From the NCBI GenBank assembly GCA_030272585.1, contig BSYQ01000003.1:1054001-1118000 (forward strand): a stretch of 64,000 nucleotides of DNA. Direction: 5' to 3'. The DNA comes from Bryopsis sp. KO-2023. Taxonomy: Eukaryota; Chlorophyta; Ulvophyceae; Bryopsidales; Bryopsidaceae. Of this stretch, positions 46,469-58,624 are shown one piece after another. The stretch's first letter is position 1; every line of letters begins with the position of its first letter. The position numbers and the translations under genes are program-made. Under the pieces are notes generated by a model. It did no database searches. It had not been told where the DNA came from and worked only from the letters and a program-made list of their open reading frames with translations.

Positions 46469-49288
46469 CTACACAAGCTCCTGCCTGGATTCTTGGTAGG
46501 CCCTCCACATGCTCTCTGAGAAAATTTTTGCTTTGTGTTTGTCGACTACCCCCTCGTATCGGAGCTTCAGCAAACTGCTCCAAACACACATCTTGAAAAC
46601 AAATCTATTCGACCTGCCTTTGAAATCGCAAGGAATTTCCGGAAAAACGAGAGTTGTTCCAGTTCCACATGCTCCAATTTCTGGGTCGCTGAGATCCAGG
46701 TCCAAGGCGTTGTGATGGACTGACGACTTTCCGGGCCATCGCACGACGACTCTGGCTTTGGTGGCGGCGCCCATTCCAAAGAGCTGACGTTTATCGGACG
46801 AGGAATGCAGATTACCGCTTGTGAGGGGACGGATGACGGTTTTCAAACCTTCGGGGGTAAAGCTAACTATTGCGCCAGTAGCATCCCGATTGACCTCCGC
46901 GTGCCAGACGTCCCCGACTGACCCTCGAAACCGGATCCTCACACCCTTATTCTCACTGTTGGCGTCATTGATTTCAAGAGCGAGCCGACCGCTGGCCTCA
47001 GGGGTTAAACCAACGGGATTCACCCAGGGAAATCCACCCGATCGTTCAGAGAACGTTGGGTAGTGAACCGCATCCTTCATGAAAGGACTGCCGGCGACGC
47101 AGGCGGAATCATTGCTGTCGATCACCAAGAGGCCATCGCGACTCACCTCCGCACCGCTGATCGCCGCATAGTCTGGAAAACAATCGCCATTGAAGTCTCC
47201 TGCCGCCAATCCAGACATGATCAACGTATTATACGCCCCCTCACCAAGCGCATCGCTTCTGTTAAACGTTCCCGAACAAATCCCGATGTTTTCGTACACA
47301 GACCCTGGCGTAACGATCCCCGCGCTCGCAGAAACCATCCCTCCAATGTGCACGATGTCGAGATCTCCATCGTTTTCCAGGTCCATCATCTCCACCCCCC
47401 ACCCAAACATGTTCGCTTTCAATCCACCCAACCCACGGAACGTGAATTTCCCGTCCTCCGACCCAAACACCCACTGAGATGACTCCTCCTCGAAACAAAC
47501 GTCTGGAGGGGCACCTTGAAGACCCAACAACCTCGTCTGGATGCTTCCCAAACGAGTCACGAAAAAATCAATGTTTCCATCGCAATTCAGATCCCCGAAC
47601 GCCTGGCCCATATTGGCTGCTTCGTTTGAGAGATTGAATCCGGCCTGTTCGGTGATCCATTCAAAATTTCCATCCCCGTCGTTCGAGAACAGTTTAATCG
47701 TGCCTCGACTGGTTCCCCCCATCCCACCCCGATCGTCAAAGAAAAACACATCCAGGTCGCCATCCATATCAAAATCCACCAGAGCTGCAGACCATGTTCC
47801 ATTGTTTTTGCCTTGATAGCCGCCCAGACCTCTGATGTCCGTTTCATCTACGAAATGCTGCTCAGCTTCTGGACCCTGTTAGAAGTCAAGCATTTTAGCA
47901 CCATCGCATTTTAGAGTCCAGATTTTCAAAGATTATTTGGATACTTTAATACACAATGAGATCCACCTCACTCAAAAATGGAAATCGAAGGCTATAAAGT
48001 TGCTGCAAAGTTTTTGGGGGCCCCTTTGAGAATTTTAAAAGAACACAAAACAGAGGAAACCACCCCCCCTCCATCACAGAAATCAAACAGCATATTCTGA
48101 AATCACGAATTGTACATAAGATGCTAAACAAATGTAAGGAGTGCCACCCTAGCCCCGGGTTTTCACCTGATTGATGTACAGCTGGTTCGGGCTGCCGTAA
48201 GCAAAGGGATCAGCAAAAATTCCCAAAATATTAACGAATGTTGTGGAAATGAGCAAATCCACCAGCCCATCCCCGTTCACATCTCCGCACGTGCATGAGG
48301 AAGGCTCGTAGTCTGACGTATCATTTTGTGCAACAGAAACATCCACAAAAACCCCTCCATCGTTCCTCAACAAACTCCAAGGGTGCCGGCTGTTCAGTAC
48401 AATCAAATCCTCATCCCCATCGTTGTCAATATCACAGCCACACACCGCATTGCTGTCAATCCCTTCCAGCTGGACCCCGAATTTTTCCCCAGCTTCGTGG
48501 AATTCCAGTCTGCCAGCTTCGTTCAGTTGATTTAGAAACAGTTGATTGGCTTGGCGATCTCCAGTGGGGACGTAAATGTCCAAATCGCCGTCTGAATCTG
48601 CATCCAGCAGAGCGATTCCGGGCCTTCCGAAAGCTCGGACAGGTGATGGGTTGTTTTTGGTGAAAACGTTGGCCCAGCCCTCAGATTTGGCTCGTTGATA
48701 ATCGTCAGTTTTGCTGGGATGCTTTCGAGCAAATCCAGTGATTGCAGGGTCATCGCTCCGCACAAATTTCACACTATCCGCAGCCGGAAACTGATTGAAC
48801 AAGACAAGGAAAAACAAGAAACATATGAGGAATGGAAAATTTAAAATAATACGTGTATAAATGGACAGAAAATGAATAAATAAATAAATGCAAGCCAGCC
48901 TAGAGTTGTAGGTGCTTCTCAAAAAATACCTCCTTTTGAACGCGTCAGTGGATGGCCACAGGCGTAACCCCCCAGAAAAACAATTTTGAAAAAGAAAAAA
49001 AATATATTAAAAGTTAGTGAGAGCAAATTTTGGCTCCACCCCTTCCCAGTTCATTATCCTGGTTATATTTATGTGCATGGCACTCAGTTGCCATGGCTGG
49101 AGGACTTTTACTTCGAATTCAGAAAAAAAATCTGGGGTTCCAATACCTTCCACATTGCAGCTCTAGACAAAAAGTAAAAATAAAAACAGATCCATGCGCA
49201 ATGTAAGACTCACCGACTGTGAAATGATCAAAATGATGAGAATTTTTTGGAGCTTCCCCCCGAAGCCAATTTTCTCAAACAGGTCCAC
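46469..49288 (-). CDS. FG-GAP / ASPIC-UnbV repeat protein (CRTAC1-like); 5' end incomplete
   Basis: Supported exons 49288-49214, 48790-48167, 47875-46469, all phase 0 (701 codons). The main part carries seven calcium-loop repeats: DADSDGDLDIYV, DIDNDGDEDLIV, DVNGDGLVDLLI, DFDMDGDLDVFF, DLNCDGNIDFFV, DLENDGDLDIVH and DFNGDCFPDY, forming an integrin-alpha-like propeller. The C-terminus has the ASPIC/UnbV pattern (FGMGAATKARVVVRWPGKSS). Relatives are extracellular calcium-binding proteins (CRTAC1 in animals) and bacterial UnbV proteins. Exon 49288-49214 encodes a hydrophobic stretch (KLQKILIILIISQS) that would serve as signal sequence or type II anchor. Upstream, an in-frame block ending at 49347 (possible start ATG 49658) could be the first exon, but its sequence is unremarkable. 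The last exon of 1.4 kb is unusually long for this window. Confidence 0.85.
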
Positions 49289-49658
49289 CTGCAAGGAGAC
49301 AAATCAGTGAATGAATGAAGGATTCAAGCAAAGGACTGGCAGACACCTGCAAAACGTGAAGAGCATCGATCGGAAAGTTGATTTCATCAATGGTGAACCT
49401 GTGCCATTGCGCAGCACACGGGGAAAATCGCACTGCCACGATCGCTGCAACCTCCTCAGTTCTGGAGTGAATAGCACTAAGATTCGCAGAAGACGCAAAA
49501 CGAAAAACGCTCGGACCACATGTCGTTACACAGCGAGGCACATTGGCGGCGCCATCAAAACCCAGGATTTGACACACAATATGTAACGGTCCCGTCGTTG
49601 TGCTTTGTTTGTCATGCCTCACTTGCTGTAAATGCCCAAGTGATTTGTTCTGTGACAT

Positions 49659-51191
49659 CAAGAATTGGACTTTCTGGCTTTCGTCTTGTGTGAGGTGGTC
49701 ACTCACGGTGGGTTGTATTGGGCAGAGATCACCAGACTCTGTGCCTTCCTTCGCCAACACAGAGTTTGGTGTATCTCTGCCCTTCAAGCAATTTTGCGAG
49801 TCGATTCCCGCTTGGACTTCGCAAAGTCCAGTTCAGGAGGAGGATCTCCTGATCATGGGGGTTTTTCAACAGGCTTCTTGTGGCTTTGGTGTGTTTTTTG
49901 GTATTGCTGCTTGCTGGTGTCGTCGAAGCTCGAGACGGGTGGCGCTTGGTTTGACAAGGTACTTCCAAACTGATTTGAGTTAGTGACAGGAGAATTAGAG
50001 GGAATTTCTCTGCAAAATTTTTTGTTGGAAAGATTTGTTGTTTGTTTCAAGCCAGCCAGGTGAGAAGGGTGGTCTCTCCAACTTAGAGTACTTTTTGCTT
50101 TCGATGGTTCAGTGGTTCCCTAAAAAGAAGAGAAAATTGGGCACTGTTGAAAGGGTGTATATTCAGTGACAAAGTCTTCCTCACTTGGACTCAAAAACCT
50201 CAAGTTTACAGACAGAACTGAACAATGACCCCAAGCTACTAAATGGAGCCAGCCACTCCACCTGACTAATTTCCATTCATCACTAAAATAAATGTCCCCA
50301 GTCAGACTTACAGAACAGTTCCCACCAGAACTTTACGGGTCCTCAACAGTACCTTGTCATCATAAGTGCATAAGTGCATAATTGCATGAGGAGGGATTGC
50401 ATAACACAACAATTCTATCAAGATTTACCATTGATAATTGATTTCAAGATGCCTGTGTCAGTGTTGTGAAGTATGTTTGAGAGATGAACACTGGGGATGT
50501 CTGGATAATCTCACCTTTATGTCATCAGTGTAGGAAATTGCTTTACAACAGCACAGAACTTTAATCCACCTGTTCCAATGTACCACTGCATCCCCACCTC
50601 CCACAATTTCCTAAATCTTGTCTGACTGCTATTTATGGGTTTTCAACAAGGGGCACTCATGTGGATCTCTGTGATTCATATGTCTCAGGTGTGGAAAGTT
50701 GGATGCGAAACAACAGTCTTTCAGAATTTTCCAACACAGGGAACTGTTGTCACTGTTTATTTTTTGAACACACATCTTTTCGTCACATGGCAAACCTGTT
50801 GTTAGTACACACTGCTGTTACCAAAACAATTCTCAGATTCACAATTCCGACATAAATTTTTTCGTTTTCCCCTTAATGACGTGACTTGGGGTGTGAATAT
50901 GAATCGCAACTCAAAATGTTACAAACGTTCTTTCACCACATCCCAATATTGGTCCCAATGTATAGGTCCATATCCAGTTAGCCAGCAACTCACAACAAAC
51001 TGTGAGTCCTCCAGTCAATCCACTATCCTAACCACTGCAACTAGCATGCTGGCTGAGTCATCTGGGACAGGGTGTCCCTTGTCAGACAGTCTATTTTTAC
51101 GTAAACGTGAATGATGGAGTCTATCCATGAGGATACATGTCAGAGAACAACGCCCAAACTTTTCCCAACGCGCCAGAGCAGAAGCCAAATC
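49659..51191. other. Divergent upstream region, no gene seen
   Basis: It separates the FG-GAP gene (minus) from the dehydrogenase (plus). Small frames at 49600-49983 and 50661-51114 overlap nothing recognisable. Promoters and 5' UTRs are expected at both edges. Confidence 0.45.
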
Positions 51192-52183
51192 ATGGACCAC
51201 TCCACCCTCGATCCCGAATTCTCCAGAAGAGTAGTCCTTGTTACTGGCGGAGCGTCGGGAATCGGCCTCGCTGTTTGCAAGCTTTTCGCTCGCAAGGGGT
51301 GTCGGGTGGCCGTCGTGGATAATAACGATCAGGCCGGGGCAGGCGCTCTGTCGGACCTAACGAGGGAGACTGGATGCAGCCACGAGGACTTGTTTTTCAA
51401 GTGTACCGATGTGGGGGTGGAGTCGGAGGTAAAAGAAATGATGGAGTCGATTGTGGGTCGATTCGGACGAGTTGACATTGCTGTGCTGGGGGCAGGAATC
51501 GAAGGAGATGCTGGACCTTTGGCAGATTGTGCTGCAGAAAATTTTCAGAGAGTGATGCAGGTGAGGGTAGCTCCCACGAAACGAATTGTCTGACAAATGT
51601 TCGCTGCAATGCTGAATTAATTTGATCAATTTTGGACATTGGATTCGCTCTGTTCCCTCATTTTCATCTCATTAGCTTTTGATTAGTAATCGATCGTCAA
51701 TCTGCTCCTGTCTTTGAACACATGATATGATATGTGTTTTGATATCAGGTGAATTGCTTTGGGACGTTCTTTTGCATGAAAGCCGCCATCAACCAAATGA
51801 AAGGCCAGGAGCCTTGCACGGTGGGAGCTTACAGCATAGTCAGCATCGGCAGTCGATCCTCGGTGATGTCCACCCCAGGTATGAGTGCCTACTGTGCCAG
51901 CAAACACGCTGTGCTGGGTTTAACAAGGAGCGTTGCGAAGGAGGCCATCCGGGATGGTATCAGAGTGAATGCCATGTGTCCTGGAGCAACGGACACCCCT
52001 TTGCTTCACCGAGTTGTGGAAAATCTCGGCTCCAGCGAGGAGCAAGCGATGGATCGAATTCCCTACAATCGGTTTGCCACCGTTGAAGAGATCGCTGAGG
52101 CGGTGCTTTTCTTGTGTTCCTCGAAGTGTGGTTTCATTGTTGGACATGCTTTGGTTGCGGATGGTGGGGTATCTTGCTATTGA
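51192..52183 (+). CDS. Short-chain dehydrogenase/reductase (classical SDR)
   Basis: Exons 51192-51560 and 51749-52183, phase 0 (donor GTGAGG, acceptor TATCAG), 267 residues. This is a Rossmann-fold NAD(P)H oxidoreductase. The cofactor motif is TGGASGIG, followed by the acidic strand end VVDNND, which favours NAD over NADP. Then come the NNAG-equivalent LGAGIEG (altered), catalytic Ser in SIVSIGSRSS, the YCASK catalytic pair, and the PG motif VNAMCPGATDTPL. The length is typical. I chose ATG 51192 (MDHSTLDPEF); in-frame ATGs at 51111 and 51114 would add 27 or 26 residues without similarity to the family. The substrate cannot be told. The change of the usual NNAG to LGAG is notable but tolerated in some members. 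Confidence 0.93.
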
Positions 52184-53953
52184 AATTTATTTGCCGCTTT
52201 TGCGTTCCCAGCAGGTCCGTCCGTGTGTGTGTTTGAATACCTTTTCCATGGTCATCCCTCCATCAAGGTGTTGCCAGAACCTTGGAATATGGATTTAGTG
52301 AAGCTGAAAATTGTGCCAATCAGATAGGCCATGTTAGAAACCGGAAGACGAATTTTACAGTTTTAGAAATGCAGAATCATTCATGCCTCCTCCACGTTAA
52401 TTCCCTTCACCCCACATGAACTGGAATAGCTGCAGGACCCAGTCAACTGTAAACCAACCCATATCCAGGGAGAGAATTACCGTTTCTAGTCATAATGTCC
52501 AACCATGAATCAAACGACTCCAGTTCCTACAATGGAAAAGATAATCAAATCCAATCAACCCCACAATTACCTTGCAATCGGTGCAGTTCCCGCATGCCAG
52601 AGATATAATTGCATCAAAAATGGTAGTTTTCAAATACGCTAGAAGAATGTGGGGAGAGCTGCTGGCAGAAACCACGTGGATTAAGGAGTTCTGTGGCCCA
52701 GTCCTACCAAACTTTGGGTGAATGTGGACCTTTGGTGTCCCCAAATTTGCCTTATAAAATCATGTTTTGGCCCTTTTTCAGCCCCAAATATTGCCAAACA
52801 AAATTTTTGCAACAAAAAACCACACTGCAGAACACATGGTCCAATCGCACATCAGCTGAACAAACAAACAAACAAGCATAATTACATGCGAAGATGCCGC
52901 CGGAAGATGCACGAAAGGAACACCTCAACCACTTGATATTTTTCCAACGCAAGAACAAAGTGACATCTTGCCAGTGCGGGCTTGGAGAATGTCGGCTATA
53001 TTATTGGATTAGATGATAAAAAGAGTTGGGTTTTTTGTTCCTTTTATTTCTGGGGAGGGTGAGAATGCTTGTCTGCCTTTCAGTGTGGAGTTTTTGATAA
53101 CCCAAATAACCCAAATTGTGCATTGTGAAAATGCATGGGGTTGCGGGTTGGCAATATTGTCACCAATTAATGGGAGTCATGGTCAGTGATATAGGCTGAA
53201 CGAAGTTGGAAAAAGAAGAATAATAATTTATCCTTTTTTTTTTCGCTGACAGCGTCTGCCTGGTCCCGCTTGATGACTCTGCAAAGTTGTGGCCTCAGCC
53301 TATCCTTAGCATTGTCTTTACACAGCTTTGTGCCAAGAAGAAAGATAATAAAAACGAAAGAAAATTCTGGTCCTGAACAATCAATCAATGCATTTCCTAG
53401 TTCTATATGTACATATATATGTATGTATGTTCATGTGCAATGGATTCCGGTCAGTTGGCTCCTGTGCATGTTTTTAGAAACATTTCAAATCTTTGATGCC
53501 CTTTTGTAAATGAACGGCAAACAAATAACTAAATTTGCTCTTCATAACTTTGTGAAGATAACGTCTCTATTACTTGGCAGTTCATATCCTGCAGTACTGT
53601 GGTCTGGTACCTACAGGCGGTCCTAATATTGCCCATATATATGAGGGTAATTAGACTCATGGTGGCTTTTTCCTGTTCACCCACTTTTCAGTGCCCAATT
53701 CTGCATTTCGTTGTGTTAAAGAGATGTGACCGCGTTTCTGGGTGGCATTCCTTCCACAGACCTATCTCTGTCAACACAGCGCGGGCGCGTTTGACCTCAG
53801 AGCATCAAAACTTTCAAAGCCACAGCAAGAGGTGACTATCCAGAACAGAAACGTGCTGTGTTTCGTCGCTCTGCCCAGCCCTGCTATTCATGCGCTGACG
53901 CTTTGTTGCAACAAACTGGGCTCTTGTTTTCGATAACCACCAGGGAGGGGGCG
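52184..53953. other. Intergenic, no gene seen
   Basis: 3' UTR of the dehydrogenase, then A/T-rich DNA with a short CAAA tract near 52861 and a TATG-rich tract near 53405. No supported exon. Confidence 0.45.
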
Positions 53954-54828
53954 ATGACCAGAAGCACGTTGTCGAAAGTCTCGATGGTTCTGGGGAAGAT
54001 ACGCCAGCCGAGCAGCAATACTTCCAGAAAACTCGTTTGTTTGACGGATCTGCCCAGCGACGACTCCAGGGACCCACTCCCAGGACCACCTGCGAAGCTG
54101 TGGCAGTGGTTTGGCCTGGTGAAAACGTTGCTCGCGCCAAAAGACAAGTATAGATGGGATCTCATAACTTGGTCTGAGTCCGAAGGGGAGGAAAGCGAGA
54201 TCTACTGGAGCGAGCTTTCCACTCCGACGACTGGAGATGCGTTTCTGCCCGTCGTAACCGTGAGGGGGAAGAAGATCGAGGATCCCGGCTTGATCACTCC
54301 AGAGAATGGTAGCAGTGGCGTCGGTTTTCGCCCAGTTGCCGTAAACAAGTCGTCAGCGGTTTCTGGCATTCATGACGCGACCGGTCTGGGCCAGAAACTG
54401 TGGAAAAAATGTCAAGGACTCAGAACAAGTTTTCGGAAAAGAGGAAATCACTTCTGCGCCGTTCGAGCATCAACAGAGGTACAGAGTGTTTGCTGAGCTG
54501 TGCGCAACCTGTTGGAAGCCCGAGATATGACCTTGAGAGTTTTTGAGTTTCTTGTTTCTGTGTGCAGAATGGTGGCGAATTCAATCAGAGGCGGACACTC
54601 AGAAAAAAGGTGGACAAGTGGATGGCTGGCGCCAGGACGTCAGTGAGCAAGAAGTCGGACGGGGAAAGTCGTAGGGTCGGAAAACACCACTGCAACGACC
54701 TGTTTCAGAACACCAGTGGGATCGTCACGCCACCTCCCCAACAGAAGCCAAAGGTTTCGGATCGAACGAGGGGGAATGTGGAGATGGTGCTTCAGAAAAT
54801 CGCGGTTCGCTGGTGGACAAAGGAGTAG
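53954..54828 (+). CDS. Basic orphan protein
   Basis: Exons 53954-54478 and 54568-54828, phase 0 (donor GTACAG, acceptor TGTGCAG), 261 residues. The frame is open upstream of ATG 53954 without another ATG, so an earlier spliced start cannot be excluded. The protein is polar. It has a Ser/Arg-rich start, a Trp-rich segment near 60-85 (KLWQWFGLVKTLLAPKDKYR, then WDLITW), an acidic stretch (SESEGEESEIYWSE), and a strongly basic C-terminal half (RTSFRKRGNH, RRTLRKKVDKWM). No family is recognised. The composition suggests a nucleic-acid or chromatin-associated protein, which is only inference. It is transcribed in the same direction as the transporter that follows 1.2 kb later. Confidence 0.65.
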
Positions 54829-55991
54829 GGTGACAGAATGGTACGCCTTCAGCACTTTCCGTGATTGCTGTTTTGTCTGGTGTGTTGCAAACAAACGCAA
54901 ACCTAAGGGCTTGTTTCAAACAAAAAGCAAATATCTGACATAGTTTCCACGGTTCCTGCAGGCGTCGATTCAACTGGAAACTCTTTTATTTGGGGGGGGG
55001 AGAGAGATGGAAGTTTCCATAATATTCTTAGCGGATAGAAACGAAATTGAAAAGCAGACACTGAGTCCAACAGCGGGTGGAGAGAAAAAAGGGAGATTTG
55101 CAGCTTAGGGCATCAATCTGTAATTTTATGTAGAAGAAGGAAAAAGGTGAAAAAGAAACAAAAAGTGGAAAATGAGAGAAATTGGGCATAGTTGGTGACA
55201 CAGGATAGTAATGATGTCACGATATTTGTAAGCAACACTTCATGTCTGTTGAGGGTCTTCAATATGGAGTTCGTCTCTTATCACTTGTTTTAAAAACTAG
55301 AAAATTCCCCCAAAAAACCTCAAGGGAAGGAGATGCTCCGAGCGTGCTTTTGTTTTCAGAAGAGAAATACTGTTCTCAGCCCCCCCGCGACTCCCAACAT
55401 ACACAGATACATATATAGAGAGAGACAGACCTGCCCTTCCCCTTCCTTCTGCACAATGGTGCGCATGAACAGCTCATTGATTGAGACTTGAACCAGGCCC
55501 CAGGTGTACAGCCACAGCGACCTACTCAAGTGTAAACAGATTCCAGATTCCTTCCCCACTTCTTGAGTCTCTTTGGAGGATCCGACCAGCCATCCCAGCA
55601 TTCCAAAAACAAAAAAAACAAATCGACCGAAATTTTCACGAATCCGCTTCTCTGAGTCCATCAGAACCAGCAATCATTCCACCTTGCCCCCCCCCAAAAC
55701 GTGCCTTCTTCTCAAATGGTGTTGAGCGTATCAAGTCTAATATTCACCATCTTTCAGTTGTTGAACCCTCGTTGACGACTCTACATGTCCACCATCACCA
55801 TGCACACATGATAGCACAGGCCGTCGCTTTCCGTTTATTCAAATCAAATCAAATCATGATTACACACATTTCCGTTTATTCAGCGAGCTGTCCCTGCGCT
55901 TGTGACAATAGCAGTCTATTCCTAGATCACCTTGCTTCCTCACAGTTCGCTCGAATCGCTCCATAGTGCAACGAGCGTCTGAGAACGCCAC
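54829..55991. other. Intergenic, no supported gene
   Basis: A minus frame at 55673-55356 encodes a mildly hydrophobic 105-residue peptide and a plus frame overlaps it (55481-55966). Neither has splice context or family similarity. The upstream region of the transporter lies at the right edge. Confidence 0.4.
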
Positions 55992-57548
55992 ATGGACGTG
56001 AATGACAACCCAGCAGAGGGAGGATCCGAGATTCCTCTCCTAAGCAACGATTCAGCTCCGGCTACCAAACTGGAGGTCGACGCCGTCTATCGAAAAGTGG
56101 CCTGGACGCTGGTTCCTTTCTGTTTTGCCACGTTTTTCGTTTGCTATGTGGATCGCACCAACATCAGTCTGGCTGCCATGGACATGTCTTCAGATATCGG
56201 CCTGACAAAATCGCAGTTCGGAATGGCTTCCAGTCTCTTTTTCATAACGTACATGATTTTCCAAATCCCCAGCAATGAGATTTTGAAAAGAGTGGGGGCC
56301 CCATTGTGGTTGGGGATATTACTCATTGGATGGGGCTTGGCTTCCTCCTTGACGGCATTTGTCAGAAATGTAACAGACCTCTATGTTCTCCGCCTTCTGC
56401 TGGGGATCTTCGAGGCTGGGACAATACCTGGGGTGTTTTTCTATTTGGGTCAGTTTTTCCCAGCATCTCGAAGCTCTGGAGTGTATGGGATATCTCTCGC
56501 AGGATGTGCTGTTGGCATGGCGATTTCGGCCCCCTTGGCTGCTGGGTTTTTGTCAATGGATGGAGTCTTGGACTTCAGGGGGTGGCAATGGTTATTTCTG
56601 CTAGAAGGGCTGCCAGCAATAATCCTTGGGGTTGGAGTTATGTTTTATCTGCCGAAATCCCCTGAGTCGGCACCTTTCCTGACCAAAAGAGAGCGGGTGA
56701 TTTTAGAAAGTGACAGGACCCCCTCAAAGGCCCCTGTGGATGGAAATCTCAATGGCTTGCTGTACCTCTTGAGAACAGTGGTTATGAACATCAAATTGGG
56801 GGTGATTGTGTTTTGCGGTTTGCTGTTTGGTACGATGCGATATGTTGCCATGTTTTGGACACCCCTCTGGATCGATGCCTTGGTCAGTGGGGGTGGCTTA
56901 GATTGGGAAAAAGCAGAAGCCACCAGTCATTCCAGCAACAGTGTTCAAGTCGCTCTACTGTCGACCCTCCCCTATGCCCTGGCTGCATTCAGTACAGGGT
57001 TGTTTGGCTGGACTTCTGAAAAACTCCAGGATAGAACCATTCACTGTTTCTTCTTGCTGCTGATCGGGGGTTTGTTCTTTTCACTGTTGCCGTATCTTGC
57101 TGGAGTGGATGTTGCTCTAGGATTTGTTGCACTGGTGTGTGGGCATATTGGGGTCAATGGGATCTGGGGGCCGTATGTCTCACTGCAGGTCTCCTTCATG
57201 ACTGAAGAAAACAAGGCATTTGCACTAGCATGGATGAGTACGATCGGTAATTTCAGTGGATTGTTTGGGCCCATGATAACTGGATTTCTGGCTGACCAGA
57301 CTGGGTCGTATAAATCAGGCATTTGGGGAACTGGTGCTATGACTATTGTAGCAGGTTTAGCGATAATTTTTGTCAAGGATGCTGTAAGGGAAAATCGTGG
57401 AAAAGGCCAAGTTCAACTGAATCTCTGCAGGGGGGGGGTGAGGGACCATCCTCATGTATCCATTACTTTTTTCAATTTTTTGCAAAGCTTTTTGAAATTG
57501 TTGATTATTTTTGTCCTGTTGCCACTTTGTTTTTATGTAAATGGTTGA
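55992..57548 (+). CDS. MFS transporter, anion:cation symporter type, intronless
   Basis: A single open frame of 518 codons in an intron-rich window. About twelve membrane helices are visible. Family marks are the helix-1 motif CYVDRTNISLAAMDM, the loop with GLTKSQFG, the cytoplasmic RLLLGIFEAGTIPGV of the ACS family, and PESAPFLTKRER in the central loop. This family moves organic anions such as allantoate, nicotinate, tartrate or phthalate with protons, as in fungi and bacteria; the substrate is unknown. The homologous part ends near AIIFVKDAVRENRGKG. The remaining tail follows a GGGGGGG run and reads like read-through, so a splice donor (GTGAGG) or a frameshift at 57431-57437 may shorten the real protein. 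Lack of introns suggests horizontal transfer or retroposition. Confidence 0.9.
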   Translation: MDVNDNPAEGGSEIPLLSNDSAPATKLEVDAVYRKVAWTLVPFCFATFFVCYVDRTNISLAAMDMSSDIGLTKSQFGMASSLFFITYMIFQIPSNEILKRVGAPLWLGILLIGWGLASSLTAFVRNVTDLYVLRLLLGIFEAGTIPGVFFYLGQFFPASRSSGVYGISLAGCAVGMAISAPLAAGFLSMDGVLDFRGWQWLFLLEGLPAIILGVGVMFYLPKSPESAPFLTKRERVILESDRTPSKAPVDGNLNGLLYLLRTVVMNIKLGVIVFCGLLFGTMRYVAMFWTPLWIDALVSGGGLDWEKAEATSHSSNSVQVALLSTLPYALAAFSTGLFGWTSEKLQDRTIHCFFLLLIGGLFFSLLPYLAGVDVALGFVALVCGHIGVNGIWGPYVSLQVSFMTEENKAFALAWMSTIGNFSGLFGPMITGFLADQTGSYKSGIWGTGAMTIVAGLAIIFVKDAVRENRGKGQVQLNLCRGGVRDHPHVSITFFNFLQSFLKLLIIFVLLPLCFYVNG

Positions 57549-58624
57549 ATGGATTGATTTTCAGTAAGGCAAATTGGATCAACGCCTTCAAAAACATTTT
57601 GAAAAACACTCCATAGTTTTTCCTTCTCAGTTTCAATGCCAGCTGCACCTTCCGAGGTTTCCCATGTACTGTAGTACATAAATATTTCCTGTCACATTTT
57701 TTTTAGGACCCTCCCCTGTTCAGCTTTGGTCTTTTTTTCAGCAATTATATCTATTCAGAAACGCTGTTCAAGGAGAACGGCACCTCCTCCACAATGTGGT
57801 AAAAAGAACCTTTTGTTTGAAAAACAAGTTTTTGATGTCCAGAGTTTTGGATTCTTGTAAGAAAAACCAACTCAATAAATAATGGCTGCCGTTGTCACTA
57901 TATGTTCATCAGACATTTTGGTCGGCCGCACAAAAAGCGAGAAGGCCAGTTGTAAACGAACTATGTGGAAAGGAGTAATTCAGTTGGGTAGTTTGCTGGC
58001 AGTTTGTACAGTGTTGATATCGCAATCCTTAACCTTGTTTCGAACAAGTGTTTTTCTTACAGAAAATTGTTCCCGGACACAATCCTACTTTCCAAACTTA
58101 TACTTCAAGATCTCTCCTCTCATCAACTAATTTAGTTCACATCTACAGAAATTAAGGCTACTCTGAAATCCAATTCCCAACAACAGTTAGGACTCTGGGT
58201 TTTGGTATTTGAAGGGACTTTGGTTGGAACAGGGGACGTACTTCTTACTGTAGAAATGTGAATCCAACAATTAATTAAATTAATTTTTGTCAGTTCTGTT
58301 GCTGAAAGAAAATCCTACTCATCTGGTCTTGTGCAAAACCACAACAAGGAAAAAAACGCCTTTGCCGAGAAATGCCAGGTTACCAACCTATTTGCACACT
58401 CCATTTGGGACGAGGCGACGCAGATGCCAAGACTTGGAAATGAACAGCGTCGGTTGGGGGCTTGATGATCGTGTGATTTGATTTGGGATGTTGTATCACC
58501 GCTGGCACACTTTTTGAAGCGCCATTCTGATACGGCGATCTCGTCTCCCCGTCTCTTCCGCATTGCACCCCGCTCTACTTTGCGGGCTTGCCAAACGGGT
58601 TTTTCCAACCTCAATTTTCGCACC
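57549..58624. other. Intergenic, no supported gene
   Basis: 3' flank of the transporter and promoter of the SRPBCC gene. A small frame at 57882-58130 and a minus frame at 58707-58315 lack support. Confidence 0.45.

Noticed and set aside
55356-55673. Minus frame with hydrophobic stretches
   Set aside because: No start context, no family match, and it overlaps an equally long plus frame.
57882-58130. 82-codon plus frame after the transporter
   Set aside because: No similarity, no splice context, and it lies in A/T-rich 3' flank.
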